Of a stretch of DNA of 64,000 nt, positions 35,552-46,691 are shown piece by piece (position 1 is the stretch's first letter; the number at the start of each line of letters is the position of its first letter). Both the position numbers and the translations under genes were made by a program. Under the pieces are notes generated by a model. That model saw only the letters and a list, made by a program, of their open reading frames with translations. It made no database searches and was not told where the DNA came from. This DNA is from Gorsachius magnificus (lineage: Eukaryota; Chordata; Aves; Pelecaniformes; Ardeidae). The DNA lies in NCBI GenBank assembly GCA_034008185.1, contig CM067081.1:10291821-10355820 (forward strand), read 5' to 3'.

Positions 35552-38097
35552 GTAAATGGAGCTGCTTTCAGGATGTGCCTTCCTCCAGAAACCTAAACGC
35601 TTTCATTAGCGCAGGGGGGAAAGGTGAAGATGACCTTGTGCTTTGGATGCGATAGCTGCTAAAGCATGGCATCTGACAGCCATGACCACTGCTAACTCCT
35701 CAGGACCTCCATGAGCAGTGGCTCCTGCGAGGGCCTACACCATCTGCTGTCTGCTCCCAGGGATGGCAATCAGCCTGGGGACTCAGAGCCCACCCTATAT
35801 CATCTGCAGAGATCCTCTGTCCTCCTTAATAAGAACACTGAAAGGCTGTAATTTTTGCCTTACCAGCTCTGTCACATTCCCTCCCTATTCAATTTCTTTT
35901 CAGTTTTTCCCTATGCAAATGCTTTTTTTTTTTTTCACACATGTAATCTAGCATTTTAATTCTAGTGTTTAAAGCCTTAAATAATATAGTAGCGCTGCTT
36001 TCTGCTTGCAGGACTGTCTATGGACTCTTGTGGCATCACGGCTATTAAGATCAATTGCAAGGAGAATATAAGATGATAGAATGTAATTACCTGTGTTGGA
36101 GGCTTGCCCAGCCTGCCAGCACCTGCATTCCCTTAAAAAAAAAAAAAAAGAAAAAAAAGAGAATGTCTTTAAAGTCTATGTGGCACCAGGCAAGCTACCT
36201 TGGTGTGGACAGTACTCTTTGCTAGTGCTCTTGAGGCAGGTTCCAGACCTGCCTTAGGGCTTCACCTTGCAAGCCATGAGGCTGTTTCCAGGATGTGCCT
36301 GCGAGTCCCAGTCTTGCTGGGAGGAGGTTGTGTGCGCCTCCCAGGACTGCCCTGCACCACTGATCTGGCTGTCCACGGGATCTCACGGTGAGACCAGGAG
36401 AAAATTGTGAAATGCAGTGATGGTAAGTGGGGGGAAAGGGCCTGGTGATCTCCCCGCATTAGGAAAAAGAGAGTGCTTCTAGAGATGGTTTATACAAAAG
36501 TAGCTTTCTGAAACAGATCACTTCACTGATCTGTCATAGGGTATAGCTCCACCAAAGAGCGTAGGGAACAGGCACCAGGCACAGGGAAAGGTAAATGTCT
36601 TTTCACTGGTTTTGCCTTATGGGGAAAACTCAGCGTGAAATTATGCCCTGAGATACCATAATGTGGAACTGCACTGTCAGTGTCCTGAAGATCACCTCAA
36701 GATAATGTGAGACAGATTTTCAAAAAGGACTGAAAACATCCCCTCAGGAAAAATCACTCTTGTTTTTAAATGCCACAACAGAAAAGACTGCTTCCCCAAA
36801 TGATTGTACACACCAGAAAGCTGTGTTCCTATTAAAAAAGATCACAACTTTGCATTCTTATTCAAAGAAATACACACATATGGGCCTGCTATTTATGTGT
36901 GTAGGCACCATGATAAATCCCCGCAATAAATCCCCAGATGAAAGTAACAGTTCAGAATTTGCTAACACTGTGGTATTATGGAACACTTTCAAAAGTGTGG
37001 ATTTGTTTTCCACCTTTTTCCCCAATAATAAATATTGGACTCAGCAGTAAGAGCTTACAACAGAGCCACAGTAGTACTGTAAAGTGTGGGATTTACGAGC
37101 CAGACCTGTAGAACATAAATTTTCCAACAAGGGCTGTAATTATATAAAATGCTACACAATTCCAACAATGTGAAGAAATCTATTTTTAGGGCAAAAGTTT
37201 TCCAGTTATCAGGGTTTCAATCTTTGGCTGGGAATTAAAAACGCTGCAGGACTGAGGTGTTCAACAGCTTGTTGGAACTGGCACGTGTTTCTTTTGCTAA
37301 CTGGACAGAAATCCCTCTCAAACCCTGCGAAGAGCCCCCATTACCAAGCTGTCCTGGTCAGTTCTGGGGTGTCTCTGGTACCACCACTGGTGTTAGCACA
37401 GCAGATAGTCCAGGTCAGGGTGAATAAAAAAGGAAGAGCTGGTGGAAAGAAGCAGGGGTTCATATGAAGAAGGGACCTGACTGAAGTATTTTCACATCCT
37501 TAATGCTTCTGAAGTCCTATCAAGTCTAGCACAAGTCTTCATAACACCGAAATAGCTGCAGGTTGTCTCTTGAGCAGATAACTACTTAGCTCTAAACCAG
37601 GTCATACTTTTAGGTCAGCTCCAAGGAAATGCCAAGTCTCAGTTCCTATTTAATGCTTCTCAGTGGATGAAACTCTTCCTGAAGTGTTGTTCTTCCCTTT
37701 CCATACACTGGCTCTGTGCTGACTTCACAGGGAATAGATTTTACTGTTTCTCTCTCACCCCCAGATCACTAGCGCCAGTTGTTGTGAATATGAACATTGT
37801 GCTAATAATGTCAACTGGAAATAACCTCAGAACTCTATTTGATATATTCTCATTTAGGCCATGCTCTCTATAAAAGCAACAGTCTACTTTCTCAGCCTGT
37901 CCCATCCCTATGTCCATATATAAGCTAATTATCTCCTGCAATGAATTGCTCTCAATGCTGTTCCTTTCTCCCTTTGCTGCCTTTTGTTTTCGCTACATCT
38001 CATCCCATAACTTTTGAAATTAGACCCACATCCTTCAGGCAGGTCCACAGGAGTGGAACACTAGGCTAATCAATGTTTTCCCCCCAGATTCTTTAAT
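35552..38097. other. Non-coding stretch
   Basis: No gene is supported. An A-run lies at 36,135-36,162. The frames near 36.2-36.4 kb overlap on both strands. I see no transposon similarity up to the CR1 at 38.1 kb. Confidence 0.55.
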
Positions 38098-38540
38098 CAT
38101 AGAGATCATAGAATCATTTAGGTTGGAAAAGACCTTTAAGATCATCAAGTCCAACTGTTAACCTAACCCTGCCATTCCACCACTAAACCATGTCCCTAAG
38201 CACCTTGTCTACCCATCTTTTAAATAGCTCCAGGGATGGGGACTCAACCACTTCCCTGGGCAGCCCGTTCCAATGCTTAACAACCATTTTGGTGAAGAAA
38301 TTTTTCCTGATGTCCAATCAAAACCTCCCCTGGTGCAACTTCAGATCATTTCCCTTCGTCCTATGGCCTGTTACCTGGGAGAAGAGACCGACCACCACCT
38401 CACTACCCCCTCCTGTCAGGCAGCTGTAGAGAGCGATAAGGTTTCCCCTCAGCCTCCTCTTCTCCAGGCTGAACAACCCCAGTTCCCTCAGCCGCTCCCC
38501 ATCAGCCTTGTGCTCCAGATCCCTCACCAGCTTTGTTGGT
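38098..38540 (-). mobile_element. CR1 LINE 3' fragment, inverted partner
   Basis: Minus-strand CR1. The plus strand reads 'atcatagaatcatttaggtt' near the tail, then 'ccttcgtcctatggcctgtt' and 'caggctgaacaaccccagtt'. It ends near 38,540, within the ORF2 C-terminal region. A 69-codon minus-strand piece (38,527-38,318) reads [25 protein letters not shown], which matches the ORF2 terminus of the plus-strand copy downstream almost residue for residue. It forms an inverted repeat with 39,735-40,172. Confidence 0.95.
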
Positions 38541-39098
38541 AAATTGCACTGGAGACAAATGCCTACAAAAGATTATGATCGTACCCAACAATATATAAAA
38601 ATTTTAAAGAAAAAATAATGTAACTCTTAAGAAAAAGTGGATGTAATCCATAAATTTAACTTCTATAAGACACCTTCATCTTTTTATCTTTATTTCCTCA
38701 AAACAGGGAGTTCAGGATGGTCCTACCTCACAGAAAAGTCATGGCAATAAATGTATTAGAGTAAGATGTAGCACAACAGAAACCGCCTCATACTCACATA
38801 CCTGAATGCATATATACCTACAGCTTGCAGACATACATAAAATCATAAATCCAAAGTGCTTATTCTTAAAATAACTCCTTGCTTTTTTTAATACCAATTT
38901 TCTGAAGCCTAGTTTATGAGATCTAGAAGTGACTGCTCTGTGGTTTGAAACAGTCTCCAGACATCTCCCACCAGCTCTTTACACTAGACAAACCTCTAGT
39001 GGAATCTTGCCACTGAACTTTCAAATGATATTAAAATCTGCCTTTGTGTTCTTTTTTATTAATTTATCTACCCTTTGCCATTTTGATGGATGTACTCT
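38541..39098. other. Short AT-rich spacer between opposed CR1 copies
   Basis: About 560 bases of AT-rich DNA with no visible gene or repeat lie between the two inverted CR1s. A frame at 38,929-39,098 runs into the CR1 frame by chance. Confidence 0.65.
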
Positions 39099-40172
39099 TT
39101 GCTGGGTTAAAAACTGGCTGGATGGCCGAGCCCAGAGAGTCGTGGTGAATGGAGCTAAATCCAGTTGGCAGCCTGTCACAAGCGGTGTCCCCCAGGGCTC
39201 AGTTTTAGGGCCGGTCTTGTTTAATATCTTTATCAATGACCTGGATGAGGGGATTGAGTGTGCCCTCAGTAAATTTGCAGACGACACCAAACTGGGTGGT
39301 AGTGTTGATCTGCTGGAGGGGAGGAGGGCTCTGCAAAGGGACCTGGACAGGCTGGATTGATGGGCCGAGGCCAATTGTATGAGGTTCAATAAGGCCAAGT
39401 GCCGGGTCCTGCACTTGGGTCACAACAACCCCATGCAGCGCTACAGGCTTGGGGAAGAGTGGCTGGAGAGCTGCCTGGTGGAAAAAGACCTGGGGGTACT
39501 GATTGACAGCCGACTGAATATGAGCCAGCAGTGTGCCCAGGTGGCCAAGAAGGCCAATGGCATCCTGGCTTGTATCAGAAATAGTGTGGCCAGCAGGAGT
39601 AGGGAAGTGATCGTGCCCCTGTACTTGGTGCTGGTGAGGCCGCACCTCGAATACTGTGTTCAGTGTTGGGCCCCTCGCTACAGGAAAGATGTTGCCTTGC
39701 TGGAACAGGTCCAGAGGAGAGCAACCAAGCTGGTGAGGGGTCTGGAGCACAAGTCATACGAGGAGCGGCTGAGGGAACTGGGGTTGTTTAGTCTGGAGAA
39801 GAGGAGGCTGAGGGGAGACCTGATCGCCCTCTACAACTACCTGAAAGGAGGCTGTAGCGAGGTGGGGGTCGGCCTCTTCTCCCTGGTAACAGATGATAGG
39901 ACGAGGGGGAATGGCTTGAAGCTGTGCCAGGGCAGGTTTAGGCTAGACAATAGGAAAAACTTCTTCACCGAGAGGGTGGTCAGGCTCTGGAATGGGCTTC
40001 CCAGGGAGGTGGTTGAGTCCTTATCCCTGGAGGTATTTAAAAGAAGGATAGATGAGGTGCTTAGGGACATGGTTTAGTGGTGGGATGGCAGGGTTAGGTT
40101 AACGGTTGGAGTCGATGATCTTAAAGGTCTTTTCCAACCGAGGTGATTCTATGTTTCTATGATTCTATGATT
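39099..40172 (+). mobile_element. CR1 LINE, 5'-truncated, well preserved
   Basis: Plus-strand CR1 that begins inside the reverse transcriptase ([16 protein letters not shown]) and runs to the octamer tail ('gattctatgtttctatgatt' near 40,145). Its 3' UTR contains 'gggttaggttaacggttgga' and 'ggtcttttccaacc'. Low decay of the frame suggests a recent insertion compared with the other copies. Two shorter copies of the same subfamily lie at 31.3 kb and 38.1 kb. Confidence 0.97.
39105..40077 (+). pseudogene. CR1 ORF2 C-terminal half with one nonsense codon
   Basis: A single forward frame runs about 324 codons from 39,105 to the stop at 40,077. It has '[10 protein letters not shown]' followed by '[20 protein letters not shown]', with FADD at 39,274-39,285. 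It continues through thumb and C-terminal residues ('[20 protein letters not shown]', '[16 protein letters not shown]'). The only interruption is TGA at 39,358-39,360, in the context [21 protein letters not shown], where Arg is usual. A CGA to TGA change by CpG decay explains it. The fingers and most of the palm, including motif A, are missing at the 5' end, so no active enzyme could be made. Neighbouring host DNA is unrelated. Confidence 0.93.
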
Positions 40173-40244
40173 TTCACATTTGCAATATTAAAAATGACTG
40201 TTTGGTGCTTTCCCCTTGGCAACTGTGCATTTTTTCCTCCATAG

Positions 40245-40478
40245 ATACTGTTTCCAAAGCTCATGTTTGTCACTCCAGCAAAGCACATGAATGAGCTGTT
40301 TAGCCATATAACAAAAGTGACAATGAATGAATCAAGAGGACCGATTGAACTCGTGCTATTATTTCAAGCAAATCCTTTTGGCAATTGCCTCTCTCTTCAT
40401 AGAGACCTTCACGGCATTATTTCACTGAATGACACCATGAACGTAATTACTTTGTTTCAGAGTGTTGGAATCACACAG
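40245..40478 (+). other. Candidate 234-nt phase 0-0 exon
   Basis: A pyrimidine-rich acceptor 'tttttcctccatag' ends at 40,244 and a donor 'cacag|gtaaca' begins at 40,479. The 234 bases between are exactly 78 codons with no stop. The frame is blocked by TAG formed by the acceptor itself just before it. The peptide begins ILFPKLMFVTPAKHMNEL and ends TLFQSVGITQ. I do not recognise it and see no domain, signal peptide or repeat. It lies 70 bases past the CR1 tail. Its AT-balanced texture, with words such as 'ggcaattgcc' and 'gaacgtaattac', also fits a conserved non-coding element. Chance cannot be excluded, as open frames of this length are common in the window. Confidence 0.3.
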
Positions 40479-43400
40479 GTAACAAATTACACTGCCCCCT
40501 GATGAGTAATAATTCAATTATTCGGTGGCCTTAAACCAGTTTGAAATAACCTATTCTCATTTCACAAACATCATATTTACTGCTGAAAATAAACCATTTC
40601 TGCAAAGTAAAATATTAGATCTATATATCTTAGCACATGTAAGCTCCCAAATGGTTCACCACATAACTGCATACCTTTGGTGTTTTTAATACTAAAGAGA
40701 CTGCAGAGATGCTGAGCCTCTTGGGCTAGTCCATCTTGGTAGATGAGTATATATATTTTGCCTATTTACTACCTGGTGTATCGAGACTTTATGATAAATA
40801 TCAAGCAGCAATTGTGCACAGAGTGAGGTTTGATCTCAGGGGCACCAGCGCTATTGGAATTCATCCTGAACTGGAAGCAGAATCCAGATGTGTGTCCAAG
40901 GAGACATTCCTCGGACATGACTCTGCGCTTCTGTGCTCCAGCATAAATGAAGCATACAATGCTGCTAAAGCCAAGATGGTAAAAACAGGGGTGAAGAGGG
41001 GAAGAAACAACCCTGCTTGCTGAAAGGTCAATTCAAACTTAGACTTTTGGGGTAAAACGTGTAAATCCCAGTGAGATTTTTCAAATGCATTCAATGCCGA
41101 ACTCCCAGTTATGCAATCTCCAAATTATATTTAGACATCTAGGAGCTCATGAAAATCCCACAGACGGATGTCTATCTTCACTTTTAAGTACCTAAATATT
41201 TTTAAAAACTCGATGTGTCTTAATCTACTGTAGTGTCATTTATACAAGCTGTGTTCATCTCAGCATTCCTCCAGGCTGACTGCAGAAGGCATCAGTGCGG
41301 AATTTCCACACTAATTGCTGGGTTTAGTCCCAAATAAAACCAGCAGCAGCTGCTGCAACGCTTTTTTTTAACTAATACTTGGCAGCTTGGACTTGTTCTC
41401 CTGGATGTGGCAAATATAGATTCAATTTCTGAATTTGCCTGAAGATGCCCAAACTTCTAGTTCCTTGGGGACTGCCTTGACACCCTGCTTATCAGCTATT
41501 TGATTGAATAGCTTTCAGTCTTTCCCATGGAAGCTGTGCCATTATACATGAAGTATTTAAAGATGTGTTAATCTCATAAGAGCAAGATGTGCTCCACAAG
41601 TTCTCAGCTGAGAGGCAGCGTACACCACTGAGAGCAGAGGGGGCAGGGGGCTGCCTGTCAGTCACTTCCATTAAATTGTAATTACAACAAGGAGGTGATT
41701 TTCCTCTCAGGTGAGGACTCGGTCCCTAGACAATGGAATCATTCTGTCTCTGTCAAAGAATTTCCTCAGCCAGAACTAAAGTCTGGTATTTTAGTATATT
41801 TTTCCCAGCTTCGTTAAAAAGCAATGGTCATTTAGATGGTTCTGTAAAAGTCAGTGTCACAAGGTGGATGTAAAAATACCACTTTACGACTTGCAATAAC
41901 TGAATTCCGCTAAGGAAATGTACCAAAGCTTTGCAATGAATGGCTACAAAGTTATAGTAAGATGAGGGATGAATCCCTCAAGGGAAAATGAGAAAAATGA
42001 AAACAGATGAAGAAGAAAATTAAGCTGATTATCTACCAAGACTCAGTGCTGCTTACCAGTACTCAGACACACATCTCTGTAAGTCTAAAAAAACCTGCAG
42101 GATCATGAGCGTGCATAAGCACTGTGGATTACTGTGCACATATAGAAATGCAAACCCACACGCAAGGAAGGGTAATCAAAGACCAAAACTTTCTCATGTG
42201 TTTTTGAGAGGAAGAAAGTTTCTGATGTTTTCAAGTTTCCAGTGATAATGCCTATCATCTCTGAAAATCTGGCCATGTGCTTTAATACTTACAAGTCTGA
42301 CAACCCTTTCTTATGTGATAATTTCCAAAGATCTCAGTATGAGTTTAGCCTCAAACAAAATTTAGTTACCCTGATAATACAGCTATAAAGTTCACAAATT
42401 CTGTTCATATTTTAAATTAAGAAAACCGAATAGTGAGGACTTCAAGAGGCCATCTCGTTGAAATTGAGGACTTCATTGCAATTAGAAGCATGGAAGAAAA
42501 TGGGAAACAGTCTGAACTGAGCAGCACTTCTCTAGCACTTCACATCCCTAAAGCTAAGTGTGTTGTATGTCTTCGTAGGATTAGGAGCTAAACTTTTACT
42601 CTGATCTACCATGCTGAGATCTCTGTGTAGCATAGAGTTGCTCAAGAAGCACTCCTCTGCTTAGAGAGAAAAAAACTCAGTCATTCCTGAAAAATTAAGT
42701 TCAAGTTTTAGTCACTTCATTAAAACCAATAGCTAAACTCTCTGGGTTAGTGCAGCTGCGAATTGACCCACTGATGCCACAAGCCAAAACAACTTTGACT
42801 CTTCCCCACCATGTGACATCTACAACAGTTATTTCAGCTCTCAAAAGCCTAAAATGACTCCTGTGGATAAAGATTTCAATTGATCTGAAGACAGAAAAGT
42901 CAAGATTAACTTGTCTGCTGTTGTCTGTCCTGTCCTGATTGCAGTTTAAAGATCTAAGTGTCCAATCCTGAAGCGAGTTTGAAGCAGAATTCAATCCCAA
43001 GACCTCCTGCTATGTTGCCACCCAATTCTGAAGGTGAGTAACCCCAGCTGCTGTGTCAGTTTTTTAGCTTTGATGTACCCCAGACAGTTACAGAGCAGCT
43101 TGGCCTCTCTATCGTGCTTAAGCTTGACTGTGATCCAGAGAGCAGACAGTCCTGTGCCTGCTTCCCTTGAAGGATTTTCTCAGGAACAGAACAAGTCTAA
43201 CACACTTCTGTAAAACTAGTCTCCATCCAAAGAGGAATGATGTTTGCTGCTGTACTCTAAAACTCTGCTGAAGTTTTTGATTCCTCTTAAACAGTAGTAT
43301 TTGGAAGCAGAAGACCCTTATCCTTTTGACAGACATCAGCCCCCCACTTGCCATCACTTAGGGAAATCCTTTGCCTACCCAAGTGCATATAGGAGTTGGG

Positions 43401-44554
43401 GGGAATTCAGTTCCTCTCCTCAGTGCTTTTCAGAGAACTATTCAAGTTTCATTGCCTTGATGAAGCAAAGGAGCATGAACATGTCTGTGTAGTTTGTTGA
43501 GTAGGGTAGCTGTTCAGAGTAGGAGATATTTGGATCTCTCCCATAATTATTCTAATGCTTTCTCAAATGATTGTCTAATATTAAATTCCACTCCAGAGCC
43601 AAACAGATAAAATTTAGATGTCAGAACAGTCATTGATTAAGTTTATTTTTGGAGCTACACCTAAATATAATGTGTTTGCAACCTTGTTTTGGATAGATGA
43701 AGATATTTATGTACAATAATGCACTTGAAAACACACAGTTTTGTGGAAAGGAATTGCCACGCTGAATACTTTGGTTTATGCTAGGTGAGAATGCTTGCTA
43801 CAGATTCTGCAAGGCTTGCCAGGATGCATTTGATGGTCATCCTGATCAGCTTTTCCTCCTGATCATATATAAATAACCTCTGACTAGTATGATATTGATG
43901 ACCTAAATTCCAGTTCTAGAGAGAGTTGTTGAAACTGAGGGAAATGGACTGGGGACTGAGAAATAGGTATTTACAAAGAGACCTTGCCTGGCAGCACACT
44001 CCACATGTTAAATATTTCTTTTTACTAAGAAAACTGGGCATTCAATGAGGGTGCCCAGACAGCTTTCTGTTTTATGGGAGATCAGTTCAGGTCCACTCAT
44101 CCATATTCCAAGTGAAAAGTAAAATGACAGTAAACAAGGCTGCTATATAACAAAATAAAAATAAATTCTGCTAGACTTTTTCAAAACAGAAATCTCAGCT
44201 TTTCTTGCCCATTATGCAGGTTTAGTATGGTTCAGATCAATATTTTATATATGGTGTAATAGCCCTCCTTTTTCTTTAAACAGGGTTGATTTGAGAAGGG
44301 AAGGCAGAAAGGTTTTATTGCTGTCTTACCGGTATTGATTTCATAACTGCTGAATTTACAGCAGAAAAGACTCTAGTGAAGGAATACATTTTTATTTCAC
44401 GTGACATATTCCCTAAGGAGAACACAGAAAAAAGAGGGTAAAGAAGGATTTGGGGAAGCTCATTAGTACAGGTCATAAAAATCAAAGAAATCATAGGGAG
44501 AGAAATCAGGAAGGCTGGCATGACCGCTCCAGAGGAAGGATCAGCCATATCTAT
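40479..44554. other. Non-coding stretch with a few conserved-looking blocks
   Basis: No gene is established. A 95-codon frame from TTG at 40,736 to the stop at 41,023 (VDEYIYFAYLLPGVSRLYDK and on) is unrecognised. It has a possible donor 'aagatg|gtaaaa' inside it. The block 41,640-41,770 ('ccattaaattgtaattacaa', 'gaggtgattttcctctcagg') has conserved-element texture. No transposon similarity until 44.55 kb. Confidence 0.45.
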
Positions 44555-44735
44555 GTCTTTCCTGACAGATGATTCTCTGAGCTGCTCTTAAAGATTTCCA
44601 ATGACAGAGAGGCTAAAATCTCCCTAGATGTTCTGTCCTCACGCTTAAATAGCCTTACAGTCAGAAAGCTTTCATTGACGTCTAACATAAATTTCTGTGG
44701 CTTTAGTTCTACACCTGTTTTTTCCCTTTAACTTG
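44555..44735 (-). mobile_element. Ancient CR1/L3-like LINE 3' remnant
   Basis: The plus strand reads 'gctgctcttaaagatttcca' followed by 'atgacagagaggc', 'atctccctagatgttctgtc', 'cttaaatagccttacagtca' and 'gaaagctttcattgacgtct'. This is the order of motifs in the reverse complement of old amniote CR1/L3 3' ends: a warning 'contractility' of short rungs with roughly one mismatch in four. It has no intact frame. The similarity is by memory of the family pattern, so subfamily is not assigned. Confidence 0.6.
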
Positions 44736-46423
44736 TTTCCCACAGAGTTATGAATCCACTGAGTTTTCCAGTTTCTTGAAGTCTATTGTCTTTATTCTCC
44801 TTCTTTCCTCTCCTTAGACAAGAATGTCACTGTTCAATGGTCAGTGCCACTTTGCCCTCTCTCTACTTTCACATCTTCAATTCCCCGTTGTTGCAGTAAA
44901 CTGTAGAAGACCATTCCCTCAGCTCCCCGTCTCCAGTTTATTTCAAGAACTAGAGAGTCTATGTTCTGCTGTATTAGCTGGCATCTCCATTACTCCCAGC
45001 TTCCGATGCTTATTCTGTTTGCTCAGAATAAACCTTTCTTCTTGATCTTTCTGGCTTGGTAGTCTAACGTAGATTGAAAGAGAAACCATGGGATACATTC
45101 ATATCATTAACCTTCTCTTGTCATCATTACTAAGACACTTTCAGTCAGTCTGTTCTCTTTATCTGCTGAACCTGGAACAAGTATATATATTTTTTATAAA
45201 GCAAAACTCTTCAGATTTTCCTGGTCTATTCCTCTCGAGCTGTAATTTTCCATAGTAACCTAGCTATGCCAGTTATCTCATTATTTATAGCAGTAAAACA
45301 GTAGTTTTTATTATGAATTATGCTTTTAGTTCATGCTTTTTATTCCCAATATCTCTTGCATTGAAATATAGACATTAAAATACAGACATCAAAGACAATT
45401 TTGAGCAATTATACTGCTGTTGACAATGGGCTTGGACCTTAACTCTGTTCTCTGATCAAATGTGTATTGATGTATCCTTGTACCATGGAGACACTTAGGA
45501 GGACAGTGAAAGATAGGTAGATGCATATCTCCTGTTTCAGCGCCTGTGAAAAAAAAAAGGCCTGTTTGAAATACAAATAGCGGTTTTAGGCTATACTCAA
45601 ATATTATAATGGAAATAGTAATGATAATAATTTTTAATTGAATAAAGTTTATAATTTGCAATTTAAAGCTATCAATCAAAATGTAGTTTTACTTGTTTAT
45701 AGCTTAGGCTTGTTTACAATTTTTTCATTTGAAAGTATGGGTATTTAGCTCTGAGCCAAATTCCCATAAAGCTGCAAGGGGTCTAAGCTCTTATATCAAT
45801 GATTCCTAGGCACCTAAGTTAGTAGACCTACTGATACAGCAGGTCCATTGACTACATTGAACACAAGAAATGTAATTACTTCTTAGACTGGGTGAGATTA
45901 GATGGACTGGATTCCTCCCTTAGGTGCATAGAATTATTTGCAAATACATATTAGGAATCTACAGGCCCTTTGGATTTCAGTGGTATTTGGACAAGTTACC
46001 TTTAATATCCCATTCTTAGGATGTAAGTAGTACTATTGCTATTTTTCAGTACAATATACTTTATAAAAATCTGAAAACATGGTCACGACATGTGCAAGAT
46101 CCAGAATCACCTTCTTTCCTTCAGCATTTGGTATAACAGAAAGAGTTTTTCTTGTTTGAAGATCAACCTTTTAATCTCAAAACTTTGTATAAATATTATC
46201 TCCTTTTGTTTTCAAACACTGTTTTGGGCAAGGAAGAGATATCATCAGAAAAGGCTGAGTCCCATAGAATATCTGACTCTCTACAGTACTTCTGTGACCA
46301 CCAAAGTGACCATCAACAAAGACTAGGGGAGCCTTATGCCAAGACAGTTGCCTTTCTCAAACACAGGAGGTATTTTTGGGTAATTCACTGCTTCAGTAGT
46401 TGTGCATTATTATATAATTTCAG
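44736..46423. other. AT-rich stretch, nothing clear
   Basis: No gene or transposon is recognised. The minus-strand frame at 45,389-45,679 is AT-rich and Ile-rich and looks like noise. A plus-strand frame (46,152-46,430) overlaps the upstream end of the candidate exon at 46.4 kb in a different frame. Confidence 0.5.
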
Positions 46424-46691
46424 AGTCTGATACAAAGCTTGCTGAAACAAAGAATCCTGTGGACCACAGGTCACTTTGGATCAAACTAATACAAGTTCCA
46501 GCTTCTCAAACTATGCCAGCCTTATCCTATGAAATACCCTACCTGGATTTCTTTCATTCTAAGATGCCTTGTAGATCCCTTACCCAGAGCCCACTGACTT
46601 CAAATAGAGAAAAAATGGATATGAAAAATCTGGAGGAATTTTCCTATTCCACGGATTCACCTGACAGGCTAGAAATTCACTATGAACCCAG
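46424..46691 (+). other. Candidate 268-nt exon
   Basis: An acceptor 'tatataatttcag' ends at 46,423, and a strong donor 'cccag|gtaaga' follows 46,691. The frame is open throughout: two bases, 88 codons, then two bases, so the phases are 1 at the start and 2 at the end. The peptide begins SDTKLAETKNPVDHRSLWIK and ends STDSPDRLEIHYEPR. It is hydrophilic with an uncommonly even spread of charged residues for AT-rich DNA. I do not recognise a family or domain. The acceptor's pyrimidine tract is weak. A single-copy coding exon, a non-coding exon or chance are all possible. Confidence 0.3.
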
